The translations under genes were made by a program, and so were the position numbers. 64,000 bases of DNA, taken from the NCBI RefSeq assembly GCF_001439845.1, contig NZ_JYLO01000001.1, positions 186,001 to 250,000 on the forward strand, read 5' to 3'. Shown piece after piece: positions 56,326-64,000 of this stretch (positions are counted from its first letter, which is position 1; each line of letters starts with the position of its first letter). The DNA is from Pseudomonas lactis (GTDB lineage: Bacteria > Pseudomonadota > Gammaproteobacteria > Pseudomonadales > Pseudomonadaceae). The notes beneath the pieces were generated by a model that saw only the letters and a program-made list of their open reading frames with translations, did no database searches and had not been told where the DNA came from.

Positions 56326-56612
56326 GATAATTTCTCCTGCGGTTGATGGCAGTTAAGAGGTGGGCACACATTTGACCGAAGATAGTTAATCCCCCCTTTA
56401 TTTTTTTTGTAGGGGGTGACCTTCGTTGGGTATATAGAGCCAGCCGAAACTCATTGCAGTTCGGTCTTGCAAGCACCTGTTGAGGTGTTCGGTATTGATC
56501 CTCGTCAATACGTGTAGTTTTGTAAACGTGCGTTAATCACCGGTGCCTGTGAATTTTTTCCCATACTGGATCAACGCCGACTGACACAGGGCGCTTGATC
56601 AGCTTGTTGCCT
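56326..56612 (-). promoter_or_regulatory. Minus-arm promoter region
   Basis: The 287 bases between LysR2 and the operon are AT-rich for this genome. TATATA at 56441-56446 (minus strand) with CTGCAA 17 bases upstream is a possible promoter, and a CCCCCC/GGGGGG stem with a T-rich loop lies near 56392-56416. No gene seen. Confidence 0.35.
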
Positions 56613-57533
56613 TTAATCATTGTCGTAGAAGCAGGCCTCAACGTAATTCATGGCGGCCTGGATTGAGGGGATCGCACGGAAGTCTTCGTGCACCCCTAGC
56701 CAGACGTCCACCATCAACGGGTCTGCGAGCTCAAGCCGGCAAAGCTGTGAGCTATGTTGCACTGCGAAGCTGGGCAGCAGCGCAATACCCACGCCGGCCT
56801 CGGCTGCCCGGACCTGCAGCTCGACCGTTTTCGCTTTGAGGACGCATGGACGATCCCCGACAATTTTTTTTAGCCAGTCATTTTGAGGAAGTGTCATGGC
56901 TTCGGCTTCGTAGCCGATGAACTCATATTGCTCGGGGGAGCGGTCTTGGAGATAGGTCTTGGCGCCATAGAATGAAAAGGAGGCCGAACCTATCCGCCGC
57001 GCGACAATGCCAATTTGGCGAGGCTTGGCGAAGCGAATGCACAGATGTGTCTGGCACTTGGACAGAGACGAATACTGGCTATCGCCTAGAAGACGCAAAA
57101 CTATGTTCGGATGCGTTGACCGGAAACGTCCTAGGTTGGGGATCAGTTTCTCGGAGGTAACGGAAGGCGGGGCGCTGACCGTCACCTCGACAACTTGCTG
57201 GGTTTGCGCGGCTGCGACAGCCAGACGTTCAATCGCCTCCGTTTGAGTCTCGATCTGTTTTCCCAGGTCTGCGAGTTTGCGCCCGACCGTTGTAAGTTCG
57301 TACAGGCGCTTTCTACGATCAACTAATTTTACACTGAGTGATTTTTCAAGCGCCGCGATACGTCGAGAAACAGTAGCATGCTCGACGCCCAAGACACGCG
57401 CCGCTCCACTCAAGGAGTTCACTTGGGAGAACGCCACGAAGTAACGGAGGTCTTCCCAGTTTAAATGTGCTGTTTGACAGGATATAGCTGGCTCTGCATT
57501 CGACGCGATTCTATTCCTGGATGCTATATTCAT
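56613..57533 (-). CDS. LysR-family regulator (minus-arm)
   Basis: The 306-residue protein has a helix-turn-helix LSGAARVLGVEHATVSRRIA and a LysR effector domain; the style (LNWEDLRYFVAFSQVNSLSG) resembles VirS/CysB-unlike short-domain regulators of catabolic operons. It lies upstream of and in the same direction as the operon, unlike the divergent arrangement of LysR1. AAGGAA precedes ATG 57533. It probably senses a pathway compound. Confidence 0.88.
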   Translation of the reverse strand: MNIASRNRIASNAEPAISCQTAHLNWEDLRYFVAFSQVNSLSGAARVLGVEHATVSRRIAALEKSLSVKLVDRRKRLYELTTVGRKLADLGKQIETQTEAIERLAVAAAQTQQVVEVTVSAPPSVTSEKLIPNLGRFRSTHPNIVLRLLGDSQYSSLSKCQTHLCIRFAKPRQIGIVARRIGSASFSFYGAKTYLQDRSPEQYEFIGYEAEAMTLPQNDWLKKIVGDRPCVLKAKTVELQVRAAEAGVGIALLPSFAVQHSSQLCRLELADPLMVDVWLGVHEDFRAIPSIQAAMNYVEACFYDND

Positions 57534-57867
57534 TTAATATTTCCTTATATCAATAGCAACGGTAAAAAATGTCGGGCACAACCGACGGAGTAGTAATTAT
57601 CCAGGCAGGCTCAATGCTGGATAAGTCCTATTGGATCCAATGTGGAAACTGAATCGCATCGATGTTATGTGTTTGCGCAGGGTCTATGTGCGTCGCAAAT
57701 GTCAGATCACAAAGGACAAAACTGTCCGATATTTTGGTGACTCGCGATGTGTTTTTCTGGTAGGGGGGGGCGATGCAATTGGCAGCTGTCGAGCGGCGAT
57801 AGGAGGTTACCGCGTCATCGGAGTGCGCTGAAGTGTAGTGCTTAATTTCCAAACCGCAGAAACTACA
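57534..57867. other. Intergenic region without a recognised gene
   Basis: The 334 bases are comparatively AT-rich near LysR2 and hold only short open frames without ribosome binding sites. I see nothing else in it. It is the boundary between the accessory cluster and the tRNA. Confidence 0.5.
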
Positions 57868-57888
57868 AAGCCCCGCATTGCGGGGCTT
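57868..57888 (-). terminator. Terminator of tRNA-Thr
   Basis: AAGCCCCGC and GCGGGGCTT pair over ATT; on the minus strand the stem is followed by TTTGTAGTTT, a plausible terminator for the tRNA. Confidence 0.75.
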
Positions 57889-57895
57889 CGAGATA

Positions 57896-57971
<76 letters not shown>

Positions 57972-58459
57972 GTGTTAGGGCGACGATTATAGCGATTGGA
58001 AAGGTTCTGTAAACCCCTGAATTCTGACTATTTTTGCAAAATCGAAGGTTTCTCGCGATTAGCGCGTTTCCCCCGTGTCTTCACAGGTTGAAAAGCACAC
58101 GCAAAGTTCGGCTCCAGCTCGCGCAGCAGATCAAGACCAATAGGTTCCAGACCCCCTCCTAACCAGATGTCCAACGAGCTTTACCCCCTTGTCGAACACG
58201 CCAAAACAGCCCGCATAAAGCGCCCGTTATGCGCCTGGCACCAGATGCTTATGCACAATCGGTTGGTAACAGCTGTCACGAAACAGCCATTTTGTGCAGC
58301 AGTTCTCAACACGCTGCAACTGCCTGTTTTGTGTGCACTTTATTTTGTGAACAAAAAATGACCAGATTGGCTTTTGGCGTGAAGGGCCGGTATCTACGGC
58401 CTCTGTAAAGAATTCATCAACAGAGTTATCCACAGGTCGTGTGTAGGATTTTTTGCCCT
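57972..58459. other. Intergenic region with a DnaA box
   Basis: I see no gene in this 488-base region. TTATCCACA at 58426-58434 is a perfect DnaA box. A 64-codon open frame at 58167-58361 has no convincing ribosome binding site and no recognisable product. Confidence 0.5.
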
Positions 58460-59647
58460 TTATTGGCGCTCGGCCAGCACCATCAAGTTGCGCGGGGTCA
58501 ACGACGATTCGCAGAAGCTGCCGACCTCGACGTTGTAGCCCTGTTCCACCATAAACAGTGCCCGATCCAGCACCAACCACAGTTCCAATGGGCGTCGAAA
58601 CAAGCCTCTCACGAGTTCCAGGTTGCGCACCTCGGCCAGGCGCTGCCAGCCGTGGGCCTCAAGTGCCGGCCAATCCTGTTCGCCTGTGGATAAGCCTTTG
58701 AGGCTTGCCAATTCCTGGCAATAGTCGGCAAAGGGTTTGTTCAGCCAACTGGCGGGCAGGGAGGGTGTTGGCAGGTAGTCGTCGCAGCCCCGCAGTTGCC
58801 GTTGCAGTTGGTCAAAGCCCAAGCGCCGGGCCATGGAGGTGTCCCGTTGTTGGCGTACACGGTTGCCGGCGGTGACGGTTTCGCTCAGGGGCAGGCCCAG
58901 GTCATCAATCGACAGCTGTAGCAATGAGGCGCGCCCGGCGGCGGAAAGGGCCTGATAACTGTCGGCGGTGATGCGGTTGTAGCAGCAGGGCGCTAATGCC
59001 AGTTGTTTGCAGCCGGCGGCGCTGGCCAGTTGCAGCAGGCGCACGTGCAGGTCGCCGCAGGCGTGCAGGGCGACGGGTGTGTGTTCGGGCTGGATCGCGA
59101 CATCCGCCATTACGTCTTGCAGATGATGGGTTGCGGGCAGGCCGTGGCGATCACTCAAGGCTTGGCCGGAGGCGATCAGGGCGGGGTCGTATTCCAGGCA
59201 GGTCAGATGTTGGCCGGGTTGCAGCAGGCGACGGCCTAGGTGGCCTTTGCCGGCGCACCAGTCCAGCCAGTGGGCGGGCGTTTGGGCAAAGGTCAGCGCG
59301 GCGCCGAAGGCTTCGATCTGTTGCCATTTGCGCCCGGGCACGTCGACATTCAGGCGATGGCGAGCGGGTTCAACGGCGTGTGTGGGCAACTTATCCACAG
59401 TGCCGAGGCGCAGCGCGTCAGCGGCCAGTTGTGGAAAAGGCGCGGGCGCGGGCAGGTCGTGGGGGTGGTTGTGACTGGCTTCGGCCTCGGCCAGCGAGCG
59501 CTGGCGCAGCCATTGGGATAAGGCTGGGTGCACGGTTTCCCAGGGCAACTGCAGCTGGGTAAAGGGCCGTGGTCCCCACAGCCCTTGGTGTTCGGTCAGG
59601 AATGCATCCAGTGCCTGGAAGCGTGCCTCAACGTCCTTGGCATGCAT
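58460..59647 (-). CDS. SAM-dependent methyltransferase
   Basis: The 395-residue protein has the class I methyltransferase core near 125-240: WLDWCAGKGHLGRRLL (SAM motif I), LEYDPALI (acidic end of strand 2), ALHACGD and LALAPCCYN, which recalls methyltransferases of the DUF/Methyltransf_32 type. The substrate is unknown; RNA is plausible because PCC(Y)N resembles an NPPY-type motif. It overlaps the downstream-encoded permease start region by 20 bases and is transcribed after the transporter. Confidence 0.75.
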   Translation of the reverse strand: MHAKDVEARFQALDAFLTEHQGLWGPRPFTQLQLPWETVHPALSQWLRQRSLAEAEASHNHPHDLPAPAPFPQLAADALRLGTVDKLPTHAVEPARHRLNVDVPGRKWQQIEAFGAALTFAQTPAHWLDWCAGKGHLGRRLLQPGQHLTCLEYDPALIASGQALSDRHGLPATHHLQDVMADVAIQPEHTPVALHACGDLHVRLLQLASAAGCKQLALAPCCYNRITADSYQALSAAGRASLLQLSIDDLGLPLSETVTAGNRVRQQRDTSMARRLGFDQLQRQLRGCDDYLPTPSLPASWLNKPFADYCQELASLKGLSTGEQDWPALEAHGWQRLAEVRNLELVRGLFRRPLELWLVLDRALFMVEQGYNVEVGSFCESSLTPRNLMVLAERQ

Positions 59648-60359
59648 CGACGCGCAGCCATTTTTCCAGCAGTTTGAAGCCGCGTACCAGTACGTAGGCC
59701 ATCAGCAGGTAGAACAGCCCGGCGGCGAAGAAGATCTCGACCGGCAGGTAGGTGCGGGCAATGATGGTGCGCGCCATGCCGGTCAGTTCCAGCAGAGTCA
59801 CGGTGCTGGCCAGGGCGCTGGCCTTGAGCATCAGGATCACTTCGTTGCTGTAGGCCGGCAGGCCGATGCGCGAGGCGCGGGGCAGGATGATGTAGAACAG
59901 CGTCTTGGGCTTGGACATGCCCAGGGCGCGCGCCGCTTCGATTTCGCCAGGCGGAATGGCCTGGATCGCACCGCGCAGGATCTCGGCAATATAGGCGGCG
60001 GTGTGCAGGGTCATGGTGGCGGTGGCGCACCAGAACGGGTCTCGCAGGTACGGCCACATGAAGCTGTTGCGCACGGCGTCGAACTGCGCCAAGCCGTAAT
60101 ACACCAGGAACAACTGCACCAGCAGCGGCGTGCCACGAAAGAAGAAAATGTAGCCGTAGGGCAGGGCGCTCACGTACCAGCGGCGCGAAGAGCGGGCGAT
60201 GCCGAGTGGGATCGCCAGCAGCAGGCCGGCGATCACGGCGATTGCCACCAGCTCCAGGGTCAGTGTGGCGCCCTGGGCCAACTTCGGCAGCCACTTGATG
60301 ATCACGGCCCAGTTCAGGCCCAGGTCAAAGTGCGATAACCAGCTGTAGTCGCCGCTCAT
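59628..60359 (-). CDS. Basic amino acid ABC transporter permease (ArtM/HisM type)
   Basis: The 243-residue inner-membrane permease has about five helices and the EAA loop EIEAARALGMSKPKTLFYII. It pairs with the other permease and ATPase. It overlaps that permease by four bases. The system corresponds in order to the arginine/ornithine/histidine transporters of pseudomonads. Confidence 0.88.
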   Translation of the reverse strand: MSGDYSWLSHFDLGLNWAVIIKWLPKLAQGATLTLELVAIAVIAGLLLAIPLGIARSSRRWYVSALPYGYIFFFRGTPLLVQLFLVYYGLAQFDAVRNSFMWPYLRDPFWCATATMTLHTAAYIAEILRGAIQAIPPGEIEAARALGMSKPKTLFYIILPRASRIGLPAYSNEVILMLKASALASTVTLLELTGMARTIIARTYLPVEIFFAAGLFYLLMAYVLVRGFKLLEKWLRVDACQGR

Positions 60360-61051
60360 TGGGTGCTCCTTGCAAAGCCGCGGGCGGCGCGTTTTTCCAG
60401 GAAGTGCATGCTGGTCATCGCCAGTACGGTCAGGCCCAGGTACATGAACGCCGCGACCATGAAGAAAGTGAATGGCTGCTTGGTCACGGTCACGCCGATT
60501 TGCGCGTGGCGCATGATTTCTTCAAGGCCGATCACCGACACCAGTGCGGTGTCTTTCATCAGGATCATGAACAGGTTGCCCAGGCCCGGCAGGGCGATAC
60601 GCCACATCTGCGGCATGATCAGCCGGGTGAAAATCCGCAACTTCGACAGCCCCAGCGCCACACCGGCTTCGCGGTGGCCCTTGGGAATGGCGAGAATCGC
60701 GCCGCGAAACACTTCCGTTGCGTAGGCGCCGAAGCACAGGCCCAGGGCGATGACGCCGGCGGCGAAGGCACTCAGCGACAGGTCGGGGTTGCCAAAAAAC
60801 TCACCCAGGGCGCGCATCAGGTTGACGGTGCCGAAGTAAATCAGCAGCACCCACAGTAATTCGGGAATACCGCGAACGATGGTCGAATACGCACCGCCCA
60901 GCCATTGCAGCGGCTTGTATGGCGAAGTCTTGGCCAAGGCGCCGGCAAGGCCGAGCACCAGCCCCAGGCACAGGGCCGTGAGCGCCAGTTTGACGGTCAT
61001 CAGCGCGCCGGCGGCGAGGGCCGGGCCGAATCCGTAGAGATCGAAATTCAT
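60356..61051 (-). CDS. Basic amino acid ABC transporter permease (ArtQ/HisQ type)
   Basis: The 231-residue permease has about five helices and the EAA motif GHREAGVALGLSKLRIFTRL. It follows a hairpin after the binding-protein gene and overlaps the second permease gene (ATGA). Confidence 0.88.
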   Translation of the reverse strand: MNFDLYGFGPALAAGALMTVKLALTALCLGLVLGLAGALAKTSPYKPLQWLGGAYSTIVRGIPELLWVLLIYFGTVNLMRALGEFFGNPDLSLSAFAAGVIALGLCFGAYATEVFRGAILAIPKGHREAGVALGLSKLRIFTRLIMPQMWRIALPGLGNLFMILMKDTALVSVIGLEEIMRHAQIGVTVTKQPFTFFMVAAFMYLGLTVLAMTSMHFLEKRAARGFARSTQ

Positions 61052-61085
61052 GGTGTTTTCATATCGCGGCAGGCATTGCTAAAAG

Positions 61086-61111
61086 CCGACGCGCTCACAG
61101 GAGCGCGTCGG
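61086..61111 (-). promoter_or_regulatory. Intercistronic stem-loop after the binding-protein gene
   Basis: CCGACGCGCTC and GAGCGCGTCGG form an 11-base stem with a four-base loop in the 74 bases between binding protein and permease. Such stem-loops cause partial termination or stabilise the upstream mRNA, giving more binding protein than permease. Confidence 0.7.
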
Positions 61112-61125
61112 GCAGGTCGTTCAGA

Positions 61126-61878
61126 TCATTCGATGCTGAACGGGAAGTACTTGTCGTTGATCTTCTTGTAGGTGCCGTCTGCCTTGATCTCTGCCAAGGC
61201 TTTGTTCAGGCGCTCGCGCAATGGGTCGCCCTTGCGCACGGCGATACCGATCTTGTCGCTTTCTACAACTGGGTCGCCTTTGAATTCATAGGCCGAACCG
61301 TCTTTGCTCTTGAGCCACTCGTACTGCACGTACTTGTCAGCCAGGATGCCGTCTAGGCGACCGGAGGTCAGGTCGAGGTAGGCGTTTTCCTGAGTGTCGT
61401 AGAGCTTGGCTTCGGTGTCCGGCAGCTTGTCTTCCAGGTAGGTACCAGCCAGCGTTGCGCGCTGTGCACCGATCACCTTGCCTTTCAGGTAAGCGGCGTC
61501 GGTCTTGAAGTCTGCCGTGGCTTTGGGCGCAATGAACTGCAGCTTGTTGGAGTAGTACGGGTCGGTGAAGTCCACTGCCTGCTTGCGCTCGTCGGTGATC
61601 GACAGCGAGGACACCAGGAAGTCGAACTTCTTGGCATTCAGGGCCGGGATGATGCCGTCCCAGTCGGACACATACACTTCGCACTTCTCGACTTTCATCT
61701 TGGCGCACAGGGCGTCGCCGATGTCCTTGTCGAAGCCGACGACATTGCCGCTGGCGTCTTTATTGTTGAACGGCGGGTAAGCCGCTTCGATCCCCATCTT
61801 CAAGGTTTCTGCCATGGCCGTGGCGCTGAACGCCATCGAGACGGCCGCGGCCAGAAGGAATTTCTTATAGGTCTGCAT
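61126..61878 (-). CDS. Basic amino acid periplasmic binding protein (ArtJ/HisJ type)
   Basis: The 250-residue protein has a signal peptide (MQTYKKFLLAAAVSMAFSAT) and the lysine/arginine/ornithine binding fold: TLKMGIEAAYPPFNNKDASG, VGFDKDIGDALCAKM, DWDGIIPALNAKKFD and SLSITDERKQAVDFTDPYY. ATG 61878 has GGAG upstream; an open frame 22 codons longer is not needed. It would bind the amino acid in the periplasm. Confidence 0.92.
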   Translation of the reverse strand: MQTYKKFLLAAAVSMAFSATAMAETLKMGIEAAYPPFNNKDASGNVVGFDKDIGDALCAKMKVEKCEVYVSDWDGIIPALNAKKFDFLVSSLSITDERKQAVDFTDPYYSNKLQFIAPKATADFKTDAAYLKGKVIGAQRATLAGTYLEDKLPDTEAKLYDTQENAYLDLTSGRLDGILADKYVQYEWLKSKDGSAYEFKGDPVVESDKIGIAVRKGDPLRERLNKALAEIKADGTYKKINDKYFPFSIE

Positions 61879-61891
61879 GCATGTTGCTCCG

Positions 61892-62665
61892 TTAGCGGTT
61901 GCTGGACATGAATTGTTTGCAGCGCGCCGAAAGCGGGTTTTCAAATACCTGCTGTGGCGATCCTTGCTCTTCGACCAGGCCTTGGTGCAAAAACACCACT
62001 TCGCTGGATACCTGCCGGGCGAAACCCATTTCGTGGGTGACCAGCAGCATCGTGCGGCCTTCTTCGGCCAGTGCGCGGATCACATTAAGTACTTCCTGGA
62101 CCATTTCCGGGTCAAGCGCAGAAGTCGGCTCGTCGAACAGAATGACTTTAGGCTGCATCGCCAAGGTACGCGCAATCGCCGCGCGTTGTTGTTGGCCGCC
62201 AGAGAGTTGCGCGGGGTAGGCGTGACGCTTGTCGGCAATACCGACCTTGGCCAGCAAGGCCTCGGCCACTTCTATTGCTTCAGCCTTGCTTTGGCCGAGT
62301 ACGCGCCGAGGGGCCTCGATGATGTTGTCGAGGATGCTCATGTGCGGCCACAGGTTAAAGTTTTGAAACACAAAACCGATTTCGCTGCGCAGACGGTTGA
62401 TCTGCTTGCCGTCGGCGGCCATCAGCTCGCCGTTTTTCGCGGCCTTGAGCTTGAGTTCTTCGCCGGCCACCAGGATCTGGCCCTGGTGCGGGTTTTCCAG
62501 CAGGTTGATGCAACGCAGGAAGGTGGACTTGCCGGAACCTGAGGAACCCAGGATCGAGATCACATCGCCGTCGCGAGCGGTCAGCGAGATACCTTTGAGT
62601 ACCTCAAGCTCACCATAGCGTTTATGCAAGTTGCGGATTTCAAGCGCGGGCGTGGCCTGGGCCAT
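61892..62665 (-). CDS. Basic amino acid ABC transporter ATPase (HisP type)
   Basis: The 257-residue ATPase has Walker A (LGSSGSGKSTFLRCINLLE), the signature QLSGGQQQRAAIARTLAM and Walker B ILFDEPTSALDPE. It is the first gene of the operon, 13 bases before the binding protein. AGGA precedes the ATG. Confidence 0.94.
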   Translation of the reverse strand: MAQATPALEIRNLHKRYGELEVLKGISLTARDGDVISILGSSGSGKSTFLRCINLLENPHQGQILVAGEELKLKAAKNGELMAADGKQINRLRSEIGFVFQNFNLWPHMSILDNIIEAPRRVLGQSKAEAIEVAEALLAKVGIADKRHAYPAQLSGGQQQRAAIARTLAMQPKVILFDEPTSALDPEMVQEVLNVIRALAEEGRTMLLVTHEMGFARQVSSEVVFLHQGLVEEQGSPQQVFENPLSARCKQFMSSNR

Positions 62666-63220
62666 GTGCGGTCCTCATTGTGTTCGTTGCGATCTTCGCT
62701 GTTGGGCCGCCTTCCTGGCGAGGCGCCAAGCTAGCATAGCGTTTGGATGACAGCCAACAGCGCTGCGGACGGTTAACCGATGGTCTGCGGCAGGGTGTCG
62801 CATCGGCGCAGCAGTGTGTCGCGCCATCAACAACCTACAGACGTTTGACCCGGAAAGATCCACAGGCTTCGCGTAAAAAAGGGCGCGATGGTGCCAGCTT
62901 TGGCCGGGTGTTGGAAGGGTTAACCGGGCAAACGGTCCATATCAGCCCGCTTATGGGGCGTCACGTACTTTTTGTGTGTGTTTTTGGTGCGTCGGTACGT
63001 CGTGAATGTGGGTCGCACGGTAACGCTATAGCGGAATGCCATTGTTCTCAATGACTTGCGATAGGTTGCGAATTGTCCTACAGCCCCCGTCAACTGTGGC
63101 TATGAAATATTTTGGCGCAAATCTTGCGTAAAAAATAAAGAACGCCCTGTTGGATTCTTTTCACGAGAAAGGCTGCAGGCCGGGCGAACCGTTTTCGCAA
63201 TTCCTCGCAAAGGTGTGTCA
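62666..63220. other. Divergent intergenic region, ABC transporter / permease
   Basis: The 555 bases hold no recognised gene. They contain a sigma-54 promoter candidate at 63112-63128 and presumably the ABC transporter promoter near its ATPase gene. Short open frames here lack protein character. Confidence 0.5.
63112..63128 (+). promoter_or_regulatory. Sigma-54 promoter candidate
   Basis: TTGGCGCAAATCTTGCG has the GG and GC dinucleotides with exactly ten bases between them, matching the -24/-12 consensus except one base in the -24 box. It lies about 95 bases before the permease start. Confidence 0.6.
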
Positions 63221-64000
63221 ATGAGTAGTACGCAAAGCTCCAATGACCTCGAACAGGGGCTCAAACCGCGGCACGTCACCATGCTGTCGATTGCCGGCGT
63301 CATCGGCGCCGGTTTGTTTGTCGGCTCCGGCCATGCGATCGCTGCTGCCGGCCCGGCTGTACTGTTGGCCTATGCAGCCGCCGGTACACTGGTGGTCTTG
63401 GTGATGCGCATGCTGGCCGAGATGGCCGTTGCGTCACCCGATACCGGTTCGTTCTCTACCTATGCCGACCGGGCAATCGGCCACTGGGCCGGTTTCACCA
63501 TTGGCTGGCTCTACTGGTGGTTCTGGGTGCTGGTGATTCCGTTGGAGGCCAACGCAGCGGCGACCATCCTGCACGCCTGGTTCCCCGACGTGGCGATTTG
63601 GGCGTTTACCCTAATCATTACGTTGTTGCTGACTGCAACCAACCTGTTCAGTGTGAAGAACTACGGTGAGTTCGAGTTCTGGTTTGCGCTGATCAAAGTC
63701 GTTGCGATCGTCGGCTTTGTGATCCTCGGCCTGGCCGCGATCTTCGGCTTCTTGCCCACCAGCCAGGTCAGCGGTGTTTCGCACCTGTTCGATACCCAAG
63801 GTTTCATGCCCAACGGCATGGGTGCGGTATTGGCAGCGATCCTGACTACCATGTTCTCGTTCATGGGCACCGAGATTGTCACCATCGCCGCAGCCGAGTC
63901 GAAGAATCCAGGCCAGCAAATCACCAAGGCCACCAACTCGGTGATCTGGCGGATTGGTTTGTTCTACCTGTTGTCGATCTTCATCGTGGTGTCCCTGGTG
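63221..64000 (+). CDS. gabP: GABA/amino-acid permease (APC family), N-terminal part
   Basis: The open frame, cut by the window end, gives 260 residues starting MSSTQSSNDLEQGLKPRHVT, followed by the APC signature SIAGVIGAGLFVGSGHAIAA and about seven hydrophobic helices. This is the AAT permease group that includes GabP. It should carry GABA or a related amino acid with protons across the inner membrane. AAAGG lies eight bases before the ATG. The identification as gabP is likely but other AAT permeases are alternatives. Confidence 0.82.
   Translation, partial: MSSTQSSNDLEQGLKPRHVTMLSIAGVIGAGLFVGSGHAIAAAGPAVLLAYAAAGTLVVLVMRMLAEMAVASPDTGSFSTYADRAIGHWAGFTIGWLYWWFWVLVIPLEANAAATILHAWFPDVAIWAFTLIITLLLTATNLFSVKNYGEFEFWFALIKVVAIVGFVILGLAAIFGFLPTSQVSGVSHLFDTQGFMPNGMGAVLAAILTTMFSFMGTEIVTIAAAESKNPGQQITKATNSVIWRIGLFYLLSIFIVVSLV

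Noticed and set aside
58167..58361. 64-codon open frame between tRNA-Thr and the methyltransferase
   Set aside because: No ribosome binding site, unusual composition and no recognisable similarity.

Overview
The window looks like core chromosome of a fluorescens-group Pseudomonas, probably close to P. fluorescens SBW25. This rests on high-GC coding, many REP/REPIN hairpins of the Pseudomonas type, a rimA-rimB-rimK operon, and blocks whose order I recall from other pseudomonads: gshA-thioesterase-tex-ompR-envZ, rmlBACD-dctB-dctD, and the basic amino acid ABC transporter. These assignments come from reading the sequence, not from a database search.

Left part (1-25 kb): start of gshA, a hotdog thioesterase, tex, ompR/envZ, a MITE-like element between REP sequences, rimABK, hslR, a PAP2 phosphatase, hslO, pckA, an EamA exporter, a DUF1493 protein with an N-terminal membrane part, a small DUF6124/DUF3077-like gene behind a hairpin-rich leader, a Fic toxin with an overlapping YhfG-type antitoxin, a secreted TPR protein, a RecQ-like helicase with a thioesterase, a glycine-zipper protein, and the fdhD-fdhF(ydeP)-like pair. 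Middle part (24.5-43.5 kb): kbp, yrfG, nudE-cysQ, a YiiD-type thioesterase, dctD-dctB, rmlDCAB (dTDP-L-rhamnose), a 969-residue kinase/M23-like/aminotransferase fusion, aguA, a second copy of the MITE-like element, a TonB-dependent siderophore receptor and an OprD-family porin.

The accessory part is 43.6-57.5 kb, between the oprD terminator and a tRNA-Thr gene. It holds two convergent operons. The plus arm (MFS, luciferase-like monooxygenase, MFS, second luciferase-like monooxygenase) has a divergent LysR gene. The minus arm (DRE-TIM aldolase/synthase, isopropylmalate-dehydrogenase-like enzyme, RraA-type aldolase, flavin reductase, ABM-like protein, nitronate monooxygenase, degenerate alpha/beta hydrolase, DUF6282 hydrolase) has its own LysR gene upstream. 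The arms meet at a strong hairpin. The only flavin reductase seen lies in the minus arm while the FMNH2-dependent oxygenases lie in the plus arm, so the two arms probably form one pathway. I do not recognise the substrate or product; this is the best candidate for an undescribed system.

Right part (57.9-64 kb): tRNA-Thr(TGT), a SAM-dependent methyltransferase, a lysine/arginine/ornithine/histidine-type ABC transporter (two permeases, binding protein, ATPase), and the start of a GABA/amino-acid permease behind a good sigma-54 promoter candidate. No insertion sequence, integrase, prophage, rRNA or CRISPR array was seen.
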